Source: Limnanthes douglasii subsp. nivea
Lineage: Eukaryota > Streptophyta > Magnoliopsida > Brassicales > Limnanthaceae
DNA: 64,000 nt
Direction: 5' to 3'
NCBI GenBank assembly: GCA_036936605.1
Contig: JAUPFV010000001.1
Span: 165,564,643-165,628,642, forward strand
Under the pieces are notes generated by a model that was not told the origin of the DNA, did not search any database, and worked only from the letters and a program-made list of their open reading frames with translations. Positions within the stretch are counted from its first letter, which is position 1, and each line of letters opens with the position of its first letter. Positions 45,101 through 54,197 of this stretch are shown here, piece by piece. Position numbers and translations under genes: made by a program.

Positions 45101-45380
45101 TGTTGAGTTAGAATCTTGTTTTTGTAAGAGAAAGTAAAAGATGAACTGAATTGTATAGATAAAAAGTAGTTTAAGAAATCAGGATTTGACTAATGAAAAG
45201 AAGCATCCTTTATTCATCGCCTCACTACTTATTTATAGGACTATCAGACTTCTATAACGGAATCAGTTATACAAATGGGTAAATTACATTGCAACCTCCT
45301 ATATTTACAAATAGTCCAATATGCCATACATACCATTATCATTATTACATTAAGGCCCCCAATATTTCATATCCTTATCA
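45101..45380 (-). repeat. Gypsy-1 5' LTR
   Basis: The left edge tgttgagttag abuts the primer region. The right edge ccttatca gives TG on the minus strand and is followed by the target copy ggagg. Confidence 0.88.
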
Positions 45381-45404
45381 GGAGGAAATATATGGTGGTT
45401 GTTG

Positions 45405-45635
45405 TGTTGGGAATATGTGGTCCACATATTCCACCTCTGTATATAAGTAAGAACAAGACGATCTCAACACTAGTATGATATTGTCTGCTTTGGCGCCCGA
45501 AGGCCCGCACGACTTTGCTTTTGGTCCACTACCAAAAGGCCTCATACTAGTTGAGGTATATTATTACTTATATACCATTAATCCTTCCCATGTATTACCG
45601 ATGTGGGATGTGGAACTTTGGTCGCTACCACAACA
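45405..45635 (-). repeat. TRIM LTR, left copy
   Basis: It starts TGTTGGGAATATGTGG and holds a perfect 11-bp inverted repeat, ggaatatgtgg and ccacatattcc, around a single T. It ends ctaccacaaca. Confidence 0.9.
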
Positions 45636-46033
45636 AAATCTTCTCTCGAACAAAGTACCACTTTAGCCTCCTCTCAATTGACATCCATCCGCTCACTCTA
45701 ATCAGGTTGGGTCTGCCTGATCTCTAGAACCTTTACATCGCATTTATCTGATCTTGACCATCTTGTCTTGTTTCTTAGCGCCACTCCAAACAAGTACCAC
45801 CGTCTTGATACACTCTAATCAAGACACATTGTTTGATGAGCAACATGCACTCCAAACGCGGATCTCTCCAATAAAGCCACACTGCTTGATGAGCCACGTG
45901 CACTCCAAACAAGGATCTCTAGAGCATATCACTTTGAGCATGGCTACTAATTCATCATGTTCGACTAATGAGAATTTCACCCACATCACCCACCACATCG
46001 CGTACTGTCTAGGCCTTGAGCTCTTATACCACA

Positions 46034-46264
46034 TGTTGGGAATACGTGGTCCACATATTCCACCTCCGTATATAAGTACAGAACAAGACGATCTCAACAC
46101 TAGTATGATATTGTCCGCTTTGGCGCCCGAAGGCCCGCACGGTTTTGCTTTTGGTCCACTACCAAAAGGCGTCATACTAGTTGAGGTATATTCTTATTTA
46201 TATACCACTAATCCTTCCCATGTATTACCGATGTGGGATGTGGAACTTTGGTGCTACCTTAACA
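46034..46264 (-). repeat. TRIM LTR, right copy
   Basis: It matches the left copy. One substitution (atacgtgg) spoils the inverted repeat here. It ends taccttaaca at the junction with Copia-5. Confidence 0.9.
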
Positions 46265-48230
46265 GGTTGATACGGTTACCACCACCAATGTTTGTATTTC
46301 AGTGAAGGATATGATAAGGAGTTGAGGCCTCAAGGATGGTGAAATATTCATCCATCAAGTAAAGGGAAATTTGTGTTTAGCTTATGTCATTTGTGATTAT
46401 AATTATATTTTCTAGTGAACATCTATTATATATGAAATATGTCAGTAGGAACTTGATTTATTTTCTTATAAAACAATTTTGGATACTCAAGTATTTTTGG
46501 AATAATAAAATGACTCTTTATTTACACGACAATGTGATATGCACTATATATTTAACAATTCATAATAAGTAGTATTTATTAAATATTATTAAGCAACACA
46601 TAAAGTAATTAACATACAAGTATCTTACAAAGCTAAAATTTAGATAATCATTGAAACAAACACTTAGGAAATATCCGGAAAGGAAAAATAGATACGCCTT
46701 TTGTTGAAATGTTTATTAAGCTCACTTGATTATTTAAAGGTTGGTACTTGTGTCGAATGTACCAATGTAAAATAGACCACGGTGAAAAGGTTATGTGCAT
46801 ACAGATCGAAAGAAGTCTTTGAGTTGATAAAAACTGATGATTATGGACTGTTTTGAGAGGAATTATGGAATAGGCGGTGGTATTTTATCTTATTTATATA
46901 TGACTTATCTTAGTACAAGTATACATGCTTTATTCACGAGATATCCAAATCCCAAAGACAAGTTCATATATTTTAAGACCGAAGTTAAATAACTTTGTAA
47001 AACTATTAAGTGTGTTAGATTTGATCATGATAGTGAATACTATGACATATGTAACAGTTTGGATTAAAAATGGCATGAATCATATGTAAAGTACCTAGAG
47101 GAGTGCGGTATAACTTCTCATAATATAATATCGGGTTTGTCTAGCATACAATGTATATTTGAGAAACAAAACCATATGTTTAAGTATACAGTGAGATGTC
47201 AAGACCTTTTTCGTTTTTATGAAGTGCTAATTTGGACATGTCATGATATTAGTTGCACAATTTAACCTACAGCTTCATGAAATTGATGCCATGACCTTTT
47301 TAATTTTTCTTAAAAAGTAATGTTAAAGAAATTTATATGTTGTACATCCTGAAATATTTGTAATTGGTGACTCTAAGTCATTGGTATATAGACTTACCAA
47401 CTCTATTGATGGGCCTAAATAGTATTATAGATAGTAGTATCATAAGTTCCGTAACATAATAGTCTCTTTTGGTTTTGAGATGAGGTCAACTGAGGAACTG
47501 TGTGTATGAAAGATTCAGTGTGAGTAAGTAAATATTTTTTAGTACACCCTTGAATATCTCTATTTAAAAAAACATAAATTAATTTTACGTCAACGTCCAA
47601 ATAAAAAAAAATTAGATTGAGAAAATGCAAAATGTTTCATATGTTTTGGTAGTCGGGAGTCTGATGTATGCTCAAGTGTTTACAGGATTGGTCATTTCTT
47701 TTATTGTCGGGTTATTACAAAGATATGTAAGTAATAGGAGATGAACCATTAGGAATCGGTAAAAGATGAATCTTCAATATTAGTAAGCAAATTAATACAT
47801 GTTAACACATATAAAGTCGAGATAATCTGCAGATCACTGGATATTTGGACTAAGATTTTAGTACGCCATATGAAGGTATTTGGTACATTATAAAAAACTG
47901 TATATCAACACTAGTTGTGTCCTCCACTATGGCAGTTAGATGTTCCATGCTTTAAGGGTCCAACCATTCACTATGGTTAAAGAATTAAGTCATTGTAGAA
48001 TGTATAGAAAATTTCCTAAGCCTATGATATGACAATAAATCTAAAGTTAAATAACACGAGCTTGACTAAATCTAAACATATAGATATCAAATTCACCTTA
48101 AGAGAGTTTAGAGTTATCAAATAAGTAAAAATCACATTGGTACATCCTTTATAGTAGAAGACCATCTTGCTAAAATAGTATTAACTTAAGTTTTTCTTAA
48201 CAACACACTATTAGGGTGAGTGTTATTTGT
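46265..48230 (+). pseudogene. Copia-5 protease-to-RNase H remnant
   Basis: Directly after the TRIM the sequence aligns with Copia-2 from the protease onward: ttgatacggtt...aatgtttgtatttcagt corresponds to VDTAATTHVCIS. Integrase pieces follow (CVECTN-like, DEYYDI-like near 47030), then RT remnants with deletions (about 47210-47520) and RNase H pieces (YVLVVGSLMYAQVF near 47640, TMAV near 47930). Nearly every domain is crossed by stops and gaps, so only the order and short motifs support the call. Confidence 0.7.
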
Positions 48231-49020
48231 TAGAGGACCATAAATTTTAGTGGAAGTTTTATGAACCATAACATATTTTCTATTTGGTTGTGTATATTTT
48301 GGGTTGTTGCAAATATATTACTCATTTAAGTTTCATTGACTTCACTAGATAATTAAGTAGATCTCCGTTTAAGTATGACCAATTAAGAATAGATATGGGT
48401 GAATATAATTTATATTCTTCTTACGTTACACACTATAATTGGTCCATGTAATTGATTGATAATGATAATGTAATCAATGTCGCGAGCATTTATTCGTATT
48501 GTAAGGAATATATCTTTAGTCTTTTATCGTTTATTGTCACGTATTAGATTGTTCAGATCATCTATAGGAAATAAATTTTAAGAATTTCAATAAGTAAATA
48601 TATCGTTTAGTGTCATATGACGTATGTTTAACAAATCGTATGTATATGGCTTAATTAATAAATAATTAATTAATTATATAATTGGAATTGGACTAATAAA
48701 TAAAAACAGATTATAGAGACAATTTTGAAGATACCATATTAGTATTTTGGTCTAGTAAAAGGTTAAACCAAATATTAACGGCTAAACTAAATAAATCAAT
48801 TTAGTCGGGTTATGGTCTCTAACCACAAAGCTTACATAAAAATGTAAATGTGAATACAATTATGATAAAATTCGATATTAATTACACTCATTATTGAAAG
48901 GTATATTTTGGTGTCCATTTGATGTTATCCTACTTTTATATATTGTTTTTAAAATGTGTTATCTACTATTTTTAATAGTATTTTTTTAAATAACTATTTA
49001 GTTTTATAAATTAAATATTT
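48231..49020 (+). other. Copia-5 3' region and LTR remnant
   Basis: The part 48360-48600 resembles the 3' untranslated region of Copia-4 (attgataatgataatgtaat). CGGGTTATGGTC at 48806 is the family LTR motif. The polypurine tract and LTR start are not preserved and the right end is unclear. Confidence 0.5.
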
Positions 49021-49026
49021 TATGAT

Positions 49027-49365
49027 ACGTAGGGATGCCAATGGGTCGGTCCGTCCATCTGAGCCTATTTTTTGGACATTTGAACCCGAATTCGGCATGA
49101 TCTGTTTTCAGATTTATATTTTGAAATCTGAATCCGTCCGTTCATATCCATCGTTCAACCCGGTCCGATCCGCGGACAATAATTTGTATATTTTTTAATA
49201 TTTGTTAATTTATTGTAAATATATTAATTTATTATATATATATATATATATTATATAAATAAATATTATTTATATTTTTTGTTATAATTTTCGGACCGGA
49301 GTAAGTCGGACAAAACCCGGTCAAATCAGAGGATCGGGCTAGACAACATCCGGATTGTCATCCGT
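49027..49365. mobile_element. Possible hAT-like MITE
   Basis: The left end gggatgccaatgggtcggtc and the reverse complement of the right end, cggatgacaatccggatgtt, form short imperfect terminal inverted repeats of the kind found at some plant hAT elements (GGGTGGCAA-like). The inside is rich in gtccg and ccgga motifs and has no coding capacity. A matching 8-bp target duplication was not found, so the call is tentative. Confidence 0.35.
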
Positions 49366-50079
49366 AATAATATAATACATATTTTAAAATTTTCAAAATA
49401 ATGTGTATTATTCATTTGTTAAATTAATCCGAAATGTGTTTTATGGATCAGAATTTATACTCGGATCCCACCCTTTCACAGAAACATTTGTGATGGTTGA
49501 GTATCGAGCCCAAACTCTTGAACCAAACTATATGGGTATGGGTCATTTAAAGTTTACGCCAAGGAGTTTATCCTTTTATTATCCTTTTATGAGTAAGATA
49601 ATATATTATATAAGTAAATTAATAGTGAGTAAACTAATATATATCCAGTACAGGTTTGTAATCGGAATTATAAAATGATCAAATGCTTTTGCATTCATAT
49701 TCTCGAATATTATAGCACGACCTGATATTATATATTAATCAAATAGTTATCCTACTTCTTTGCAAAGGAAAAGCTTATACATATGAAGAATACTCAAGCC
49801 GAGTGTATTTTTTATTTATTAAGAAAAAGGAAGTCGTTATTTGTTTCTTTAAGGATGCCTTTTACGTTAATTTTTTTCTTTCAATTTTATGCCCATATTT
49901 TGTTCATGTTCACACGAGTGACGAGTGGCATCTAAGCACCATCGTGGTAATGATTTCCTTTTTATCTTTCGGGTCAAATTGGGGTCTACCATTGATGGAA
50001 CTCACATAAATTAAAATTAAAAAGAACAAATAATAATGGGACCAAAAGGACAACAACACTGAAAGAAAGTCATTTGATA

Positions 50080-50122
<43 letters not shown>

Positions 50123-50539
50123 TAAGATTCAAAATTAACAATGTAAATGGGTTTACGAAAAAGTAATTTCGATTTTTATAATGTGTAGTTAATATAAAGA
50201 ACAAAATCGAATTAAAATTTGTATAAATGTAATCAAACAACATTATATAAAATTATCTCAAAACCACAAAACTGAGAAAAGGAAAGTATAAACACAAAAA
50301 ATGGTCTTTGACTATTAGGTATCAGCCAACAGTGTTCCATCTAAGCATGTTTCTTTTTCACGCCTCATATTTATGTATACATCTCGATTTCGCTTAAGGC
50401 GGGACCACGCAAATAATATAATAAATTAAGAAAAAAAATATCACTAAACACTCGCTCAGTCGCTCTATTTCCTCACTACTGACTAATATGCGGGTGTCTC
50501 AAATCAAATAAAGGATAAAAATATCATCCGTACTTCAGA
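49366..50539. other. No recognisable gene
   Basis: This is AT-rich sequence with an ATT trinucleotide repeat at 50080-50122. Open frames of up to 91 codons here have no recognisable homology. Confidence 0.5.
50080..50122. repeat. (ATT)n microsatellite
   Basis: About 14 uninterrupted ATT/TTA units. Confidence 0.95.
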
Positions 50540-51210
50540 AGTTATTAATTTTTTTATTTTTATTTTTATTCGAATAAATTCGTATTTTTTAAATTTTAGT
50601 TCGGAAAAGAAGATTGAAAGCACATCCGGTTTTATTTTTTTAAGACAAACAAAAGTAGATCAATTAATGATATTTTTTTATTTTTTTATTTGTTGTTCAA
50701 AGAATTCGCATTATTGATTTTTTAAAAAAATTCTCGTGATTCAGTTTTTCAAAAAACTCGCATAATTGATTTTTCAAAGAGCTCTCATTATTAATTTCTC
50801 AAAGAGCTCTCATTATTAATTTTTCAAACAATTCACATGTTTAATTCTTCAAAGAACTCGCATGATTGATTTTTCAAACAAAATAGCATTGTTATTTTTT
50901 CAACGAACTCACATGTTTAATTTTTCAAAGAACTCTTATGATTGTTTTTCAAAAAAATCTCATCATTGATTTTCAAAGAACTCTCATTATTAATTTTTCA
51001 AAGAACTCGCATGATTGATTTTTCAAACAACTCGCATGTTTAATTCTTCAAAGAACTCGCTTGATTGATTTTTCAAACAAAAATTAAAAAAAAATATCAT
51101 CAATAGATCTAGTTTGTTCATCTTAAAAAAAACAAAGGCATTGGTACTTTCAGATTTTTTTCGAACTCCGGTTTGAAAGATATAACCTTTTAAAAAATAA
51201 AATAAAAAGC
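50540..51210. repeat. Minisatellite-cored element with inverted-repeat arms (copy B)
   Basis: The core (about 50690-51085) is an irregular array of 26-30-bp units such as tttttcaaagaactcgcatg attgat. The left arm (50600-50665: gttcggaaaagaagattgaaagcac...ttttttaagacaaacaaa) and the reverse complement of the right arm (51115-51180: gttcgaaaaaaatctgaaag...ttttttttaagatgaacaaa) are clearly related. The unit is therefore flanked by imperfect inverted repeats of about 60 bp. Copy A at 553-1260 shares arm sequence. It is non-coding. Confidence 0.6.
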
Positions 51211-51503
51211 AAGAAAGAAAAATTTTGGTTGAAGAATTAGAAGTGGTTATGGGAGTAGTGCTGGTGATGAAGTGTGAGTATTTGAGGTATTATTTAAAAA
51301 TTAGGTATTGATTGTGAGTTATATATATGAAATGGGCATTGAGTACTAATAAAATGGAAGTTGGGTATTAGATGGAAGTATAATAGTTGAGTAGGTATTG
51401 TAGGTGCAATTTTCCATAAATTAATGCATTAGAGAAGAGTTTGATAATCATTATATGATATAATTAACTTTTTTTTATTATATATTAATTGTTAAAATAT
51501 TGT
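51211..51503. other. No recognisable feature
   Basis: This is unique-looking AT-rich sequence between copy B and the Copia-6 LTR. Confidence 0.45.
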
Positions 51504-52119
51504 TGTTGAAATTTCTCTATTGAGTTAGAACGTCACATGTTTTATCCATGTATCGGACTATCGTCAATATTAGTCTAATAAAATTAATCATAAAGAAACG
51601 AACGGACTAGAAGATAAAATATGTATAATTGAGGTAGTTGTATAGGTACCGAGTTTAATTCCGAATATTGCGAAAGATTGGATTCAGAAATAAACCACTT
51701 AAAATGTACAGTTTTGGAATTATTTTGCAAGACGAAATAATTTCGGGTTATGGTCCCTAAAAGTGACCATTTAATAAGGCATGATCATCTTCATAATTAA
51801 GTAAAGGGATGAACCGTTTTCTCACTTCAAATTTCTATATATAGATAAGTCTTACATTTAGAAAATTTCATACTCAAATAGAGAAAGAAAGACACCTTAA
51901 AGAAACATATTCGTTTTTCCTTCCCAATCAAACACATATTTTGATTTCCATCTCTACAAAGAGCAAAACCTAACAAATGATTCAAGGATCATCATCAAAT
52001 TCAGAATCCGAAGATCGAAGAATGTCTACATATTGTAAGTATTTTTTCGAATTATTACTGGATTAATTAACGTCATGGATTCAATAAATTAGATTATAAA
52101 TCTGAATGAATTTCTAACA
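51504..52119 (+). repeat. Copia-6 5' LTR
   Basis: It is 616 bp, starts TGTTGAAATTTCTC and ends TTTCTAACA. It is related to the Copia-2 LTR over its whole length. The motif CGGGTTATGGTC is at 51744 and a TATA region (ctatatatagat) near 51835. Confidence 0.88.
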
Positions 52120-53343
52120 AGTGGTATCAGAGCTACCATTGAAGTTGAATTATTAGATTTTTAGATTTAAGCTATAATCTATAAATTGTTTTGCTTTTAC
52201 GTTATTTAATTTGATTACACGTACAACATGTATAGATATGTAAATAAATAACATGTGGTTGAACAAATCACTTGCATCACGAATTACAAGTATGTGGACT
52301 AGATGATTTACATGCAAATATTTGATGTAAAAAAAACATATAAGTTATTACAATAGCATGAACATAGACAAAACTGCAGTAATATGTATATGTTTTTTGC
52401 CGGTTATTACTCGTTGGAATTTTACATGTAGGTAAATGGTTTGAACATAGTGAAATAAAGAAAATAAAAAAAACAAAATGCAAAAACCTGCAATTCAAGT
52501 GTTTTACATCACGAATTAATATATCAGTTATTTATCGCATATTAGGTTAGATTAAGATTAGTCCATCGACAGTTATGTAGTTGAATTGTAAATTGTAAAC
52601 ACATATATTACAACATGTTCATCTATATGAAAAAATAGCATAGTTTGATACAAACTGCAATGCGCTTTTATTGTTATTATGCTTTTATTATGTAGTTACA
52701 AATTGCAGTTTCACTGGATGATTTTTTTACTGCAGTTTTATGTAAACTATTAAATAAAACAATTACATGGATTTCATGTTAACTTTGTTAAATTACAATT
52801 TGAAATAAATTTTGCATCTTTATTGGACGAGTTTTCATGCAATATGACAATATACTAAATGTATATAACCGTGCAGTTTATATAAGTATTAAAATAAGTT
52901 TTGATACGGAGCGTATTGTATATATTTTTAGTTAAAAATATATTATATGAAAACTTATGGATAAAAGCATGCATTGAAACATAAAGGTTAAAAGAAAATT
53001 GAAAAATTATTACTTATTCAGTGTTTATGTCGATTGTATATATACAAAGTATTATATTATAATATTTATAATGAGAAATATATTATAATAAAAATTTTAT
53101 ATTTTAATATAATCAAAAATATATTATAATATAATTAGTTTAAGATGTAAATTTGATTCGATTAAATTTATAAACAGACTACGAAATAGTTTAGACTTTA
53201 AGTAAATATTTAGTTGTCTCGTAATATAATTAGCATGTTTTATATTGTCCGAACTTGGATAAATAATTAATTATCCAATATATCACCAAACTGATCCCTA
53301 TTAATGAATTCAATTATTTGAGAGTTTTGTCAAATCTTTGATT
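52120..53343 (+). other. Copia-6 primer site and leader
   Basis: TGGTATCAGAGCTACC at 52122 is the tRNA-Met primer site. The rest is AT-rich and non-coding, like the leader of Copia-2. Confidence 0.85.
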
Positions 53344-53348
53344 GACAA

Positions 53349-53716
53349 TCGTGTGGTTTATTTCTGTCTGAGGGTAATTTTGTAAAGTATTTTGAATATT
53401 TTGTGGAATTTAATGTTTAGAGTAGTGTCTAGTGAGATAATTAAGTTGTGTGCTAGTGATAAATTCTGATTACCCTCATTAATGAGAGTGGTTGGGTATT
53501 TATACTTAATTACTGATCTATGGGCTTTATTGAGACGGATCGTGAAGTCGGGTCAAGTTTAGGGATCCATTAGTAATCTGGTATGAAGTGACTACCAACT
53601 ACCTTAGTCAATATTTATTACTTTTGTCATGTTCGGTTATTTATGATAGTGGTTATGGTCCAAACTGCCCATCGGATTAAGTCAACACACAACCACTGAA
53701 ATATTCGATCTCATCA
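53349..53716 (-). repeat. Gypsy-2 3' LTR
   Basis: It starts tcgtgtggtttatttctg and ends gatctcatca beside the polypurine tract. The first bases tcg are diverged from tga in the other LTR. Confidence 0.92.
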
Positions 53717-54064
53717 GTAGCCCCTTTAAGTCTTGCAAATAAACTTTCGAAGAGCTAATTCTTAAAAATCAACACCGACATTCTTCGATCTGTTGTTTCG
53801 TCCGAACCGTAAAATTTTTCCTTTAAGAATGACTTTGTTCGAATTCTATTGGAATTGATTTTTCATTTCAGAATTCTAAGAATCTTCTTTCGTTCGTGGG
53901 ACACGTGTCAGGTTTTGGTTCGAACTCTCATCCATTTTTCTCCTAAATTTCAGTACCTACTAGGCTAGAAAATTACCTAGGCTTTAACTCCCATACCTTG
54001 CAACTTTTAATCATTACCCAAATCGATTTACCTTCTCCTAGGTAACTGCGATTTTTCATTGTTG

Positions 54065-54072
54065 TATATAAA
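54065..54072 (+). promoter_or_regulatory. TATA box of the Gypsy-2 antisense ORF
   Basis: The sequence tatataaa lies 133 bp upstream of the first ATG of the extra ORF, with gtgagagaaag 52 bp downstream. This arrangement matches Gypsy-1. It is a candidate promoter for plus-strand transcription independent of the LTR. Confidence 0.55.
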
Positions 54073-54197
54073 CCTTCTTATTGTTTCATTGTCTTCACAA
54101 AGTACAAACATTCATAGTGAGAGAAAGCTTACTTCATTTTCAAATTCGTGTTTGAATCATATATGTTCACAGCCAGAAAGCCTTAGTAAAAGGTTGG

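Larger units (their letters stand above)
34342..45380 (-). mobile_element. Gypsy-1, Tat-like Ty3/gypsy element with antisense extra ORF
   Basis: Gag, protease, RT, two RNase H domains and integrase read on the minus strand from 44682 to about 39260. A separate extra ORF reads on the plus strand from about 35230 to 38640. The LTRs (305 and 280 bp) are strongly diverged. The target duplication is gcagg (34337-34341) and ggagg (45381-45385), with one mismatch. The primer region (minus strand, 45084-45099, ATTGGCGACCATAATG) is of the tRNA-Arg-like kind known from Tat/Ogre elements. The polypurine tract lies next to the left LTR (minus strand tagggggcta). It is inserted in Copia-5, and sequence decay is advanced. 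Confidence 0.92.
45405..46264 (-). mobile_element. TRIM-like miniature LTR element
   Basis: Two 231-bp direct repeats (45405-45635 and 46034-46264, about 5% different) enclose 398 bp without coding capacity. On the minus strand the primer site TGGTATAAGAGCTC (46018-46031) lies 2 bp inside the right repeat, so the element is in minus orientation. A purine tract (gagagaag) lies inside the left repeat edge. The flanks tgttg and ggttg suggest a target duplication with one mismatch. The internal region has about 55-bp partial repeats containing cactccaaac and cttgatgagcca. Size and structure fit terminal-repeat retrotransposons in miniature. It must be mobilised by another element. Confidence 0.85.
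33650..48900 (+). mobile_element. Copia-5, very old copia split by nested insertions
   Basis: Its gag start is at 33650-34341 and its protease, integrase, RT and RNase H remnants are at 46265-48230. Both align in order with Copia-2. The gap is filled by Gypsy-1 and, separated by 24 bp of Copia-5, the TRIM-like element. Just left of Gypsy-1 the sequence matches the Copia-2 segment encoding SQINLVSV. The short remnant ggaggaaatatatggtggttg between the two insertions matches the next Copia-2 bases. The sequence right of the TRIM matches the bases encoding VDTAATTHVCIS. No clean terminal LTRs remain. The region 48640-48900 keeps the LTR family motif CGGGTTATGGTC at 48806. Confidence 0.85.

Noticed and set aside
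34342..45380. Gypsy-1 as a pararetrovirus (caulimovirid) integrant
   Set aside because: It has paired LTRs, a target duplication, integrase and dual RNase H, all of which point to a Tat-type retrotransposon. No movement-protein motif is seen.
45754..46305. 183-codon open frame in the TRIM-like element
   Set aside because: It crosses from the internal region into the LTR and host sequence, repeats an LTR-derived peptide seen in the frame at 45475, and has no homology. TRIMs are non-coding.
50690..51085. CRISPR-like array
   Set aside because: Same reasoning: imperfect 26-30-bp tandem units without spacers.
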